Below are positions 1-6,680 of a stretch of DNA of 14,480 nucleotides, in pieces. The notes under the pieces are model-generated. The model did not search any database, was not told where the DNA came from, and was given only the letters and a program-made list of their open reading frames with translations. Positions within the stretch are counted from its first letter, which is position 1. Each line of letters starts with the position of its first letter. The translations under genes were made by a program, and so were the position numbers. Origin of the DNA: Magnetococcales bacterium (lineage in GTDB: Bacteria > Pseudomonadota > Magnetococcia > Magnetococcales > Magnetaquicoccaceae); the NCBI GenBank assembly GCA_015228895.1, contig JADGCR010000037.1, positions 1 through 14,480 on the forward strand, written 5' to 3'.

Positions 1-197
1 TCCTCCAGCCCCAACCGGACGGCATCGATGGTGAAACGGCGCTGCAGCCGCTTGACCAGAGAAAAGAGAGCCGGGATGCAGTGGACGTGGTGGTGCGAAT
101 CCAGATGGCTGACGACTGTTCCTGCTGCTTGCAGAGTTCCGACCTGGGCACACCATTCATCGAAGATCGCCCGACGCAATGGGGGGGTCATCTTCAC
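1..197 (-). pseudogene. N-terminally truncated ChbG/YdjC-family carbohydrate deacetylase (runs off left edge)
   Basis: Reading leftwards from a GTG at 197 (or an ATG at 191), the minus strand encodes a stretch containing SHLDSHHHVHCIPALF (codons at about 114-67) followed by LVKRLQRRFTIDAVRLGLE up to the window edge. The LDSHHHVH block, an upstream EW..Q helix and a downstream F.I..VR strand are the hallmarks of the YdjC/ChbG superfamily of metal-dependent deacetylases acting on acetylated sugars; the His residues bind the catalytic metal. Full family members have roughly 80-110 further N-terminal residues, including an ADDFG-type metal-binding motif. That motif is absent here: the upstream sequence is occupied by an unrelated HTH on the other strand. 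No clear Shine-Dalgarno precedes the possible starts. I read it as a 5'-truncated remnant; the part outside the window cannot be judged. No other gene family suggested itself for this block. Confidence 0.6.
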
Positions 198-221
198 TTG
201 CCAGGCACGACCGGACGGGGT

Positions 222-398
222 TTGGACAAAGGCACGCTGCGGGACAGAATGCGCAAATTCGAGATCCAGGTGATTCAGGAAGCCATCGAGGACGCGGGGG
301 GAGATCGGCGCGCGGCGGCCCGCACCCTGGAAATCGGCCTGTCGAGTCTCTACCGCAAACTGGAACTGGCCGCCCCGCCCCCGATTTTTTGTGATTGA
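222..398 (+). pseudogene. C-terminal Fis-type HTH remnant of a sigma-54-dependent (NtrC-family) activator
   Basis: The C-terminal 50 residues, from about 235, read TLRDRMRKFEIQVIQEAIED, then AGGDRRAAARTLEIGLSSLYRKLEL. This is the typical FIS-type helix-turn-helix closing NtrC-like enhancer-binding proteins, with the GGDRRAAARTL.I helix-turn and the SSLYRKL recognition helix. The frame is open to the left edge, but the upstream residues show none of the AAA+ motifs (GAFTGA, Walker B, R-finger) that should directly precede this domain, and codons upstream of about 222 coincide with a deacetylase fragment on the opposite strand. Possible starts for a small stand-alone DNA-binding protein are TTG at 222, GTG at 81 or ATG at 249, none with a convincing ribosome binding site. 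A decayed activator end is the simplest reading; a genuine small Fis-like protein is possible. Confidence 0.5.
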
Positions 399-438
399 GT
401 TGTTTGGTTTCCACCGCAAAGCATGGAGAGCATCGAAA

Positions 439-1260
439 ATGAATACTGGCCCATTGTCCTGTCGAACCCTGTTGGGCACCCTTGGAAGAGTGGGTGCGGT
501 CCTGACCGTGGCAAGCTTTGCGGTGACCGGCGTCGCCCAGGCGGAAGAGACGCCGCCCCCTCCGGCGAACCAGCCCGCGCCCGACACCTCCGCCGCCAAC
601 CCGGAAGCGGATTTCAAGGCGGGACGGACAGCCTATGAGGGCAACGACTGGTTCGCCTCCCTGCCGCCTTTGCGGCGCGCGGCGGCGGCCGGACACGTGC
701 CCGCCATGGTGATGCTGGGTCTGATCTTCAACCGGGCCGCGGAGAACGACGAAGCCTTGATCTGGTATCACAAGGCGGCCCTGGCCGGCTCGCTGGATGG
801 AGCCTATGGTCTGGGCACCATGCTGGAGGTCGAAGCCAGCGCGCCACCGCCCCCCCCGGCGAAAGAGGACGCCACCAAACCGGCGCCTCCCCCGCCGGAG
901 ACCGTCAAGGCCGCCGCGGAGATCGCGCGGGGACCGGAAGAGGCCCTGAAGTGGCTCTCCAGGGCCGCCGAAGGAAACCACCCTCCCGCCATGTTCTCGT
1001 TGTCCAACATTTACGCCCAGGGCAAACTGGGCCAGAACGTGGACAAAAAAATCGCCCTGGACTGGCTGAAGCGGGCCGCGGACAAAAATTTCACCCCCGC
1101 CATGAAGGAACTCGCCAGGGTATACGCCTTTGGTCTGCTGGGCGAGACCCTCAATCCCAAAGAGGCGGAACGCCTGGAGCAGGCGGTGCGGGCCACCGAG
1201 CCACCCCCACCCAAACCCGCCGCCGGAGCCAAGACCAAATCGGGGACCGGCGCCAAATGA
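439..1260 (+). CDS. Secreted Sel1-repeat (TPR-like) protein with proline-rich insertion
   Basis: The 273-residue product has an N-terminal signal peptide: a hydrophobic core at about 18-33 and a probable cleavage after AQA at residue 35. Sel1/TPR-like helical repeats follow at about 56-85, 86-130, 166-215 and 216-250, with the recurring pattern A..GH.PAM..LG / ALKWLSRAAEGNHPPAMFSL. Such repeats are protein-protein interaction scaffolds, here expected in the periplasm. The repeats are interrupted by a Pro/Ala-rich stretch (about 134-155), and the C-terminus is also Pro/Lys-rich, suggesting flexible linkers. I chose ATG 439 because GGAGAG sits at 425-430 with good spacing and the signal peptide then starts naturally; a GTG at 391 would add 16 unlikely residues. 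It is the first gene of a compact operon, and its stop overlaps the start of the next (ATGA). A role as assembly or docking factor for the downstream envelope proteins is inference. Confidence 0.85.
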   Translation: MNTGPLSCRTLLGTLGRVGAVLTVASFAVTGVAQAEETPPPPANQPAPDTSAANPEADFKAGRTAYEGNDWFASLPPLRRAAAAGHVPAMVMLGLIFNRAAENDEALIWYHKAALAGSLDGAYGLGTMLEVEASAPPPPPAKEDATKPAPPPPETVKAAAEIARGPEEALKWLSRAAEGNHPPAMFSLSNIYAQGKLGQNVDKKIALDWLKRAADKNFTPAMKELARVYAFGLLGETLNPKEAERLEQAVRATEPPPPKPAAGAKTKSGTGAK

Positions 1261-1589
1261 TCCGACGCTCCCCATGGGGAGCCGCCGGCCTGGTCCTGAC
1301 GGTCACGCTCCCGCTGACCTCCGGCTCCGCCCTGGCGGGCAACCCCTTTGCGGGCGAAAAGATCTACGCCCGTCACTGCCAGTCATGCCATGGTCCCAAG
1401 GGCCGTGGTCTCATGGCGGGCACTCCCGATTTTTCCTGGCGTGGCGTCGCCACCAATGGTCTCGGAGTACCGGATGGAGAACTGGTGGAGAGAATTTTGC
1501 AAGGCAGACGGATTTGCCCCGGTTTCCGTGGCATTCTGGCCGAAGGAGATGTCATGAACGTCATTACCCATCTGAGGACCCTACGCTGA
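1257..1589 (+). CDS. Small secreted monoheme cytochrome c with Cys at the predicted axial-ligand position
   Basis: The 110-residue protein has a signal peptide (hydrophobic core about 8-26, cleavage near SALA-GNP). A class I cytochrome c fold follows: F.GEKIYARHCQSCHGPKGRG with the CXXCH heme site at C41-H45, a GTPDFS turn, and a C-terminal helix VMNVITHLRTL. It should be a periplasmic electron carrier. In this family the sixth heme ligand normally comes from a Met in a G..MP.F motif about 40-50 residues after the heme site; here the aligned segment is GRRICPGF with Cys87 (codon 1515-1517). Met53 and Met100 are other potential ligands. The start ATG overlaps the Sel1 gene's stop by 4 nt, suggesting translational coupling. 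There is no separate ribosome binding site that I can see. The propeller lipoprotein gene begins 1 nt after its stop, so it probably works with these envelope proteins. Confidence 0.88.
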   Translation: MIRRSPWGAAGLVLTVTLPLTSGSALAGNPFAGEKIYARHCQSCHGPKGRGLMAGTPDFSWRGVATNGLGVPDGELVERILQGRRICPGFRGILAEGDVMNVITHLRTLR

Positions 1590-1590
1590 C

Positions 1591-2757
1591 ATGAACCCAC
1601 CACGACTCGCAGTCAAGATACTCGCCACGGCCTTGACCGTGATGCTGGCCGCCTGTTCCGAGCAACCGGCCACCACTCCGGGCAAAGGCGGTGAAAAAAC
1701 CGTGCAGGCCAAGCCCCCCCAGGCCGATGATTTCACCGTTCTGGACTCCTTCGAAGTGGGGAACACTGTCTATGTCCGTTCCCTGTTGACCGACTCCAAC
1801 CGGAAATCCCTGTGGGTCGGGACTTCGGCGGGGGTGCATGAGATCGATCTGGCCTCTCTCACCCCCCAAAAGACCTTCACCCGCAAGGAGGGTCTGGCCA
1901 ACGAATATGTCTTTGCCATTGGCCAGGATCTGGATGGCGCCAAATGGTTCGGCACCAACTCCGGCGGGGTTTCCAGGTATCAGAACGGCCAGTGGAAGAC
2001 CTATTTTCCCATGCACGGACTGGCGGACTACTGGGTCTACTCCTTCGCCAACCACCCGGACGGCAGCCTGTGGATCGGCACCTGGGCGGGGGCCAATCGC
2101 CTGGACCGCAAAACCGAAGTGTTCACCACCTACGTCAAGGAACTGGTCAACGAGTGGGTCTACGCCATGAGGGTGGACGACAAGGCGCGCGTCTGGTTCG
2201 GCACCGAAGGCGGGGTTTCCCGGTTCGACGGCAACCACTGGCAGGAGTGGACCCACAAGGATGGTCTGGGCAGCAAAAACACCAGCGCCCTGCCCGCCAG
2301 CCCCAACACGGGCCTCGGCACCCGCAATCGGCACGATCTGGGCATTCTGGCCGGGGGAGCTCCCACCTACAATCCCAACTACGTCTTCTCTTTGGAGATC
2401 CTGCCCGACGGCGAGGTGTGGGCCGGAACCTGGGGCGGCGGGGTCAGTCGTTTCGACGGCAAGAGTCACTGGACCAGTTTCAACGTCCAGGATGGCCTTC
2501 CGGGCAATATCGTCTACAGCCTGATCAAGGACGCCAAAGGCGGACTCTGGGCGGGCACGGAAAACGGCCTGGGACGCCTGGTGGACGGCAAATGGCAACC
2601 CTTCGCCGAAAACGGGCGTCTTCATGGAGAAAACATCTACGCGCTGGCCACCACCCCTTCCGGGGAGTTGTGGGCCGGAACCAGGGGAAAAGTGTTCCGC
2701 ATTGGTCCCAGGGCCGCGCCAGTCACCCCCCCGACCGGGCAAAAACAAGGAGAATAA
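1591..2757 (+). CDS. Lipoprotein with seven 'two-component regulator propeller' repeats
   Basis: The 388-residue product starts with a type II signal peptide whose lipobox is LAAC with Cys22, so it is predicted to be a membrane-anchored lipoprotein. The rest is seven Reg_prop-type repeats ending in W.GT..GV.RF at about residues 74, 118, 160, 201, 276, 319 and 360, enough for a complete seven-bladed beta-propeller like the sensor half of hybrid two-component systems (BT-type). No kinase, Y_Y_Y or TM output module follows; the C-terminus ends in a short Pro-rich tail. Between blades 4 and 5 lies an insertion (about 225-262) ending in YNPNYVFSLE. GAGGA at 1574-1578 precedes the ATG. It sits between the cytochrome and its own paralogue, each 1 nt away. 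A ligand-binding or partner-docking role in the periplasm or at the outer membrane is inferred; the ligand is unknown. Confidence 0.88.
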   Translation: MNPPRLAVKILATALTVMLAACSEQPATTPGKGGEKTVQAKPPQADDFTVLDSFEVGNTVYVRSLLTDSNRKSLWVGTSAGVHEIDLASLTPQKTFTRKEGLANEYVFAIGQDLDGAKWFGTNSGGVSRYQNGQWKTYFPMHGLADYWVYSFANHPDGSLWIGTWAGANRLDRKTEVFTTYVKELVNEWVYAMRVDDKARVWFGTEGGVSRFDGNHWQEWTHKDGLGSKNTSALPASPNTGLGTRNRHDLGILAGGAPTYNPNYVFSLEILPDGEVWAGTWGGGVSRFDGKSHWTSFNVQDGLPGNIVYSLIKDAKGGLWAGTENGLGRLVDGKWQPFAENGRLHGENIYALATTPSGELWAGTRGKVFRIGPRAAPVTPPTGQKQGE

Positions 2758-2758
2758 C

Positions 2759-4072
2759 GTGACGCAAAACACCAAAAACATCATCATCGCCGCCGTGGTC
2801 ATTCTGGGGGCGACCGGCCTGGCCGCCGGGGGATACCTGCTGGGGATCAAGCGTGGCGCCACCAGCGTCCCCCCGGTGACGGAGGCCCCCCAGTCCGCGC
2901 CGCTTTTGAATCCGCAGAACGCCCAGGCCGTCGGTCGTCTGCCGCCCGGTGCCGTGGCCCCACCGAGTCATGCCAATCTGCTGCCGGAGAATCCGGCCAT
3001 GGCGCCACCGCCAGCCCCCACACCCCCGGCGCAACCGGTGACACCGGGCGCGAAATTCACCCATTTCCAGGTGGGCAACCGCAACGTCAAGGATATGGTG
3101 CTGGACGGGGGGTATCTGTGGGTTGGCACCTCCGGGGGCGTGGTGCGGTATGACGTCAAGACCAACGAACACATGTTGTTTGACGTGCGCAACGGCAGCC
3201 TCCTGGCCAACGGGGTGTTTCATGTCGGACGCATGTCCGGCAACCGGATCTCCGTGGGCACCTATGGTGGGGGCTGGTCGATCCTGGATGTCAAGAGCGG
3301 CAAGTGGACCACGTACAACATCCCGAACGGACTGGCGGACCCCTTTGTCTACGACCTTCAGGAGATGAGCAACGGGGATGTCTGGGTGGCCACCTGGTCC
3401 GGGGCCAACCGGATTCGTGGCGGGGCGCTGGACGATCGCTCCAAATGGGAGACCTTCACGGTGGAGAACACCAAGGGCGGACTGCCCAACGACTGGGTCT
3501 ATGGTCTGGCGGAAGGAAAAAATGGCGAGGTCTGGATCGCCACGGAAGGGGGATTGGCCCGTTTCAAGGAGGATCAATGGACCAACTGGACCCACGAATC
3601 CGGCCTGGGCGCTCCCTACGAGCAGGTCAAGGAGGTCAATCAATACATGAACGACCCGGCCAAGACCTCCAGTCACCACGCCAAGCAGAAGGAGGAGCAG
3701 GGTCTCTCCAAGGTGACCACCGCCTACAATCCCAATTACATCATCTCCCTGGAAGTGGACAACGACGGCGTGGTGTGGTGCGGCACCTGGGGAGGGGGTC
3801 TGGCCCGTTTCGACGGGGAGAAATGGACCAATTTCACCACGGCGGAGGGGTTGCCATCGAACTTCATCTTCATGTTGCGTCGTGACGACAAGGGAACCAT
3901 CTGGATTGGCACCAGCAAAGGACTGGCCCGGCGCGAAGGAGAGGGTTTCAAGGTGTTGACCATGGCCGATGGTCTGTTCGCCGAAAACGTCTTTTCTCTG
4001 GCCGCCGAAGAGGACGGCACCCTGTGGGTAGGCAGTTTCGGCGGTGTCGCCCGTATTTTCCCCAAGCCATAA
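2759..4072 (+). CDS. Membrane-anchored 'two-component regulator propeller' protein, paralogue of the upstream lipoprotein
   Basis: The 437-residue protein starts at GTG 2759, chosen because AAGGAG at 2747-2752 is ideally placed and an N-terminal TM anchor follows directly (residues 8-30). A Pro/Ala-rich linker (about 35-97) leads to seven propeller repeats whose W.GT..G motifs lie near 120, 164, 208, 258, 339, 381 and 422. It therefore displays a complete seven-bladed propeller on the periplasmic side on a flexible stalk. Like the upstream lipoprotein it has an insertion between blades 4 and 5 (about 283-323), longer and charged, ending in the same YNPNY(I)..SLE sequence, and it has the same GTW.GANR and GTWGGG.(S/A)RFDG blades; the two genes are clearly paralogous, probably by tandem duplication. 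No kinase domain is present. It is the last gene of the operon, followed by a strong hairpin. Function unknown; ligand sensing or scaffolding is inferred. Confidence 0.88.
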   Translation: MTQNTKNIIIAAVVILGATGLAAGGYLLGIKRGATSVPPVTEAPQSAPLLNPQNAQAVGRLPPGAVAPPSHANLLPENPAMAPPPAPTPPAQPVTPGAKFTHFQVGNRNVKDMVLDGGYLWVGTSGGVVRYDVKTNEHMLFDVRNGSLLANGVFHVGRMSGNRISVGTYGGGWSILDVKSGKWTTYNIPNGLADPFVYDLQEMSNGDVWVATWSGANRIRGGALDDRSKWETFTVENTKGGLPNDWVYGLAEGKNGEVWIATEGGLARFKEDQWTNWTHESGLGAPYEQVKEVNQYMNDPAKTSSHHAKQKEEQGLSKVTTAYNPNYIISLEVDNDGVVWCGTWGGGLARFDGEKWTNFTTAEGLPSNFIFMLRRDDKGTIWIGTSKGLARREGEGFKVLTMADGLFAENVFSLAAEEDGTLWVGSFGGVARIFPKP

Positions 4073-4083
4073 ACAGAACCCCG

Positions 4084-4113
4084 GACCCCGGGGGGACGCA
4101 TCCCCCCGGGGTC
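4084..4113. terminator. Perfect 12-bp GC hairpin between convergent operons
   Basis: GACCCCGGGGGG at 4084-4095 and its exact reverse complement at 4102-4113 flank the 6-nt loop ACGCAT. It begins 11 nt after the propeller gene's stop and lies 46 nt from the end of the convergent small membrane protein gene, so it could stop transcription from both sides. There is no clear T-tract on either strand, so it may act as a Rho-independent terminator only weakly, or stabilise 3' ends. Confidence 0.6.
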
Positions 4114-4159
4114 TTCCCATACGCCATCGCATGGGGCGAAACGCAATCCGGCCCCCCCC

Positions 4160-4474
4160 TCACTCCCCCTGCCGGAACCTGGACAGCAGCGACTCCACCA
4201 GCACCATCCATCCGGAAATCATCAAAAACAGCCCGAACAGCACGCAGAGCGCCGCCAACACCAGGGCGATCTTCTCCTGGACGCCCGTGGGCAGCATCCG
4301 CGCGACCCGTTGCGCGGTGGTGTAGCCGCTGGCGTGGGATCCCCCGTCCGGGGCGGTCATCACGCCCCATCCGAGCAGCGCGCCAACCCCGATCAGCACC
4401 CCCCCGACGCCAACGCCGAGTCGAAATTTCTCCCAATCCGGTGGGGTGGGAACTTTTTTTCCAGGCCGGGCCAT
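4160..4474 (-). CDS. Small two-TM inner-membrane protein of unknown function
   Basis: The 104-residue protein has a short basic N-terminus (MARPGKKVP), a Gly-rich TM segment (about 18-40), a short loop of about 25 residues, and a second long hydrophobic segment (about 66-95) ending in a basic tail (SRFRQGE), predicting both ends in the cytoplasm. A GAGGAG-like ribosome binding site precedes the ATG at 4474. It is the last gene of the minus-strand operon, about 60 nt after the HAMP-like two-TM protein, so it is probably a membrane subunit of the same complex. I do not recognise a family; no catalytic or cofactor-binding residues are evident. Confidence 0.7.
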   Translation of the reverse strand: MARPGKKVPTPPDWEKFRLGVGVGGVLIGVGALLGWGVMTAPDGGSHASGYTTAQRVARMLPTGVQEKIALVLAALCVLFGLFLMISGWMVLVESLLSRFRQGE

Positions 4475-4534
4475 GGGACACGCTCCTCAGATTGTCATCG
4501 TGTTTTCACCGTTGCACAACAAGCCGTCGGGACA

Positions 4535-5131
4535 TCAAACGCCTCCGCGCGCCGCATCCCGGTCGGATGCCAGCCGTCCCACGAAACGACGACTGTAGGG
4601 CGGAAGGATGGCGCGCAACCGTCGCAACCGCTCCACCTGTCGGGCCGGCGGCACCTGGTCCAGATCCCGGACCAACTCCCGGACCGCCAGGGCGCGGTCG
4701 CGCTCTTTCTGCCTCCAGGACAACATCAGTTCCAGGGAGGCGTGCTGATCCGGGGACTCCCCGTCCGAACGGAAGTCCAGATCCGTCACTTTCACGGCCA
4801 GCGCGGTGAAACTCCCCAACACCCGCTGCACATAACCCACCCACAGTCGATCCGCGATCAGCAGACCCGCCAGATTGACCACCAGCATGACCAGGACCAC
4901 CCACCCGGTCTCTTCCAACAGTTGCTGGAAAACGCTCTGCCCCCCGTGATGAATCCGGTACAGATTCTCCTCGATGATCGCCTTGAATCGAAAGTAGAGA
5001 TAACCCACCCCACCGCCGGCCAACCCCGTTTCCAGCAGCACCAGGGCGATGAGCATGCGCATCTGTATGCGGAAATCCACATAACGACGTTCCAATCCGG
5101 GCGGGGTCCGTGACTCAAAAGACGCTGGCAA
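4535..5131 (-). CDS. Two-TM membrane protein with HAMP-like cytoplasmic segment (TTG start)
   Basis: This 198-residue protein has a cytoplasmic N-terminus with R/Y-rich GLERRYVDFRIQ, TM1 at about 26-47, a roughly 28-residue external loop, TM2 at about 77-95, and a HAMP/coiled-coil-like region (WVGYVQRVLGSF, then KVTDLDFR at 97-121). A charged helical tail rich in Arg/Glu/Leu follows. This is the architecture of the stem of a chemoreceptor without a signalling domain. TTG at 5131 is the start because TAAGGAG lies about 7 nt upstream on the minus strand, directly at the stop of the preceding seven-heme cytochrome gene; the two genes are separated by 11 nt. It parallels the other two-TM protein upstream of the cytochrome, so the three probably form one membrane unit. 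A redox sensor or a quinone/cytochrome docking subunit are both possible; no heme motif is present in this subunit. Confidence 0.78.
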   Translation of the reverse strand: MPASFESRTPPGLERRYVDFRIQMRMLIALVLLETGLAGGGVGYLYFRFKAIIEENLYRIHHGGQSVFQQLLEETGWVVLVMLVVNLAGLLIADRLWVGYVQRVLGSFTALAVKVTDLDFRSDGESPDQHASLELMLSWRQKERDRALAVRELVRDLDQVPPARQVERLRRLRAILPPYSRRFVGRLASDRDAARGGV

Positions 5132-5142
5132 TCCGGTTCTCC

Positions 5143-5925
5143 TTACAGATCATGACAGGCAAGGCACAAAGCCGAACCCGTGTTGTCCACTGTCAACCCG
5201 CCATGTTTCTGGCTGTACCCCTCATGACAGGAGACACACCCCACCCTGCCATCCGGCAAGGCCACCTTGGCGGGCAGCGCGGCCAGGGGTCGATAGCCCC
5301 CGAACGAAATCGCCTTCGCATATTCGCGGCCAATGGGATGGCTCAGGGAGCTGCCCATGTGCCGCATGACCCCCCCTCCGGCCAGATTCACCCGCATGGG
5401 AGCGTCGCCGGCCTTGTCGTCGTGACATCCCATGCACTGGAGGGAGTAGGGGTCCAGATCGACGACCGGTCGCGCGCCGCCGGCGTCCAGATGACCGGAC
5501 GCCACCATGGAAGCGCCCCGATCCGGCATCTGTTCGAAAAAGGCGTCATCATGGCACTCGCGACAGAACACCCCTCCCTTGGCCAGGGTGCGCATCAGAC
5601 CCGGCGTGTCGCCATGGATGGTGTGGCAGGAGCCGCAGGTCAACTCCCCCTTCCAGTCCAGGGGATAGGTCGCGGGCAGGACGCGCCCCGGAAAGAAACC
5701 GGATGGATGACTCAGTTGAATCGCCTTGGGATGACAACTGGCGCAGAGTTTTTCCTGACTGGCGATCAGCATCCGGGCGTTCTCCGGGGAGACCTGCTCG
5801 GTGACGTGACACCCCTGACAACGGCTCTGGGCCAAATGGCCCATGGCGCCGCCCCCCGCGCGCATCCAGAACACCAGGCCAAGCAGGAGCGCCACCCCGG
5901 TCAGCCAGGGCTTATAACTTGACAT
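5143..5925 (-). CDS. Membrane-anchored heptaheme c-type cytochrome (doubled-CXXCH type)
   Basis: The 260-residue protein has an N-terminal hydrophobic segment (about 7-23), with no obvious cleavage site, so an anchored periplasmic domain is likely. It has seven CXXCH heme-attachment motifs: C36-H40, C61-H65, C97-H101, C121-H125, C164-H168, C230-H234 and C254-H258. Extra His residues in LSHPSGF, HTIHG and LSHPIGREY fit the distal-ligand positions typical of the paired-CXXCH multiheme family, suggesting bis-His coordination and a role as an electron wire or storage protein rather than an enzyme. Its ATG overlaps the preceding gene's stop by 14 nt, and the next gene starts 11 nt downstream with its own SD. 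The operon thus pairs it with HAMP-like two-TM proteins on both sides. Exact electron donor and acceptor are not visible; quinol oxidation or redox sensing are guesses. Confidence 0.92.
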   Translation of the reverse strand: MSSYKPWLTGVALLLGLVFWMRAGGGAMGHLAQSRCQGCHVTEQVSPENARMLIASQEKLCASCHPKAIQLSHPSGFFPGRVLPATYPLDWKGELTCGSCHTIHGDTPGLMRTLAKGGVFCRECHDDAFFEQMPDRGASMVASGHLDAGGARPVVDLDPYSLQCMGCHDDKAGDAPMRVNLAGGGVMRHMGSSLSHPIGREYAKAISFGGYRPLAALPAKVALPDGRVGCVSCHEGYSQKHGGLTVDNTGSALCLACHDL

Positions 5926-6430
5926 GACGATCCAGAGCCTGCATTTGCCGCATGGTGGCGGTCAACCCCCCTCCCAGATCCGGGTCGGGCAACTCCTGCT
6001 CGGCCAGCGCCAAATCGGTCAATTCGCTCAGGGAGTCGTAATGGTATTGCAGACGGTTGGCCGCCGCCGAATAATGGAGATGTTCCGCCTGGAGGAAATC
6101 CCCCTCCCGGAACGCCTCCACGGGAAGAGGCCCCTCCAGGATCTGCCGTTTCAGGTTCAGGCTGAAGCGATGCACCGGGCCAGCCACCCGATAGGTGCTG
6201 TACAAGGCGATCATCCAGGTCATCAGGCCGATCAGGGTGGTCAGGGCCAGACCGGAGAGCAGCAACGCGGGCCCCAGATGGCGCCGGGTCATGGCGTAGG
6301 CGCTCAGGATCTCCTGGTAGCTGTCCCCCCCGTCCCCGGACAGATAAAACACCATGGCCAGCAGGCAGCCCCCCGCGATCACCCCGGTGGCCAGGGCGAT
6401 TTTGCCCACCTGTTGGAGACGCCATACCAT
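5912..6430 (-). CDS. Two-TM membrane protein with HAMP-like domain, first gene of the heptaheme cytochrome operon
   Basis: From ATG 6430 the product is 172 residues: TM1 at about 11-30, a short loop with GDGGDSY, TM2 at about 52-79, then YRVAGPVHRFSLNLKRQI, LEG, and REGDF. This matches the pattern R(V/I)AGP.(Y/H)RF...L..I..G.(L/F).....R.GDE of HAMP-like segments seen in membrane partners of multiheme cytochromes, followed by a helical tail. There is no kinase or methyl-accepting signalling domain. A longer frame back to 6556 exists, but its extra 42 residues are Cys/Pro-rich and unlike a protein N-terminus, so the shorter start is preferred although only a weak AGG precedes it. It overlaps the heptaheme cytochrome start by 14 nt. 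The divergent heme-containing diguanylate cyclase starts 250 bp away. Confidence 0.78.
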   Translation of the reverse strand: MVWRLQQVGKIALATGVIAGGCLLAMVFYLSGDGGDSYQEILSAYAMTRRHLGPALLLSGLALTTLIGLMTWMIALYSTYRVAGPVHRFSLNLKRQILEGPLPVEAFREGDFLQAEHLHYSAAANRLQYHYDSLSELTDLALAEQELPDPDLGGGLTATMRQMQALDRHVKL

Positions 6431-6597
6431 GCAAGGCCTGGAATCCAGTCCTTGCGCGCGATTTCCCGGTCCGTTCAAGTTAACCCTTGCCTCTGGATGA
6501 TAAACAATATTAAAACAAGGACAGCATACGACACGCACACCCATTATGGCATCCATTTCGCAAAAATTCGACCCATTCTTCGTGTCACCACTCTTTT

Positions 6598-6626
6598 TTG
6601 ATCGGCTTCACTGCAATTTTTATATA
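6598..6626 (+). promoter_or_regulatory. Sigma-70-type promoter for the heme-sensor diguanylate cyclase gene
   Basis: A -35 TTGATC at 6598-6603 and a -10 TATATA at 6621-6626 are separated by exactly 17 bp in a locally AT-rich stretch of an otherwise GC-rich region. The start codon at 6681 lies about 48 nt after the expected transcription start. The rest of the 6431-6680 intergenic must also hold the promoter of the divergent cytochrome operon, which I could not place. Confidence 0.6.
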
Positions 6627-6680
6627 TACGGATAACATGTCATTGGAACTTCGGCCCGCAACGCCCATGAGACCCATCTT

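Noticed and set aside
157..1275. Long minus-strand open frame opposite the Sel1 gene
   Set aside because: Gly/Arg/Phe-rich composition typical of antisense to GC-rich coding DNA; the plus strand encodes a recognisable signal peptide and Sel1 repeats.
2624..2758. Upstream ATG for the second propeller protein inside the first propeller gene
   Set aside because: It would put 45 non-conserved residues before the TM anchor; GTG 2759 has an ideal AAGGAG.
1564..4132. Long minus-strand open frames opposite the two propeller genes
   Set aside because: They mirror the propeller repeats as low-complexity Gly/Val/Pro sequence without any family motif; the plus strand has lipobox, SD sites and conserved repeats.
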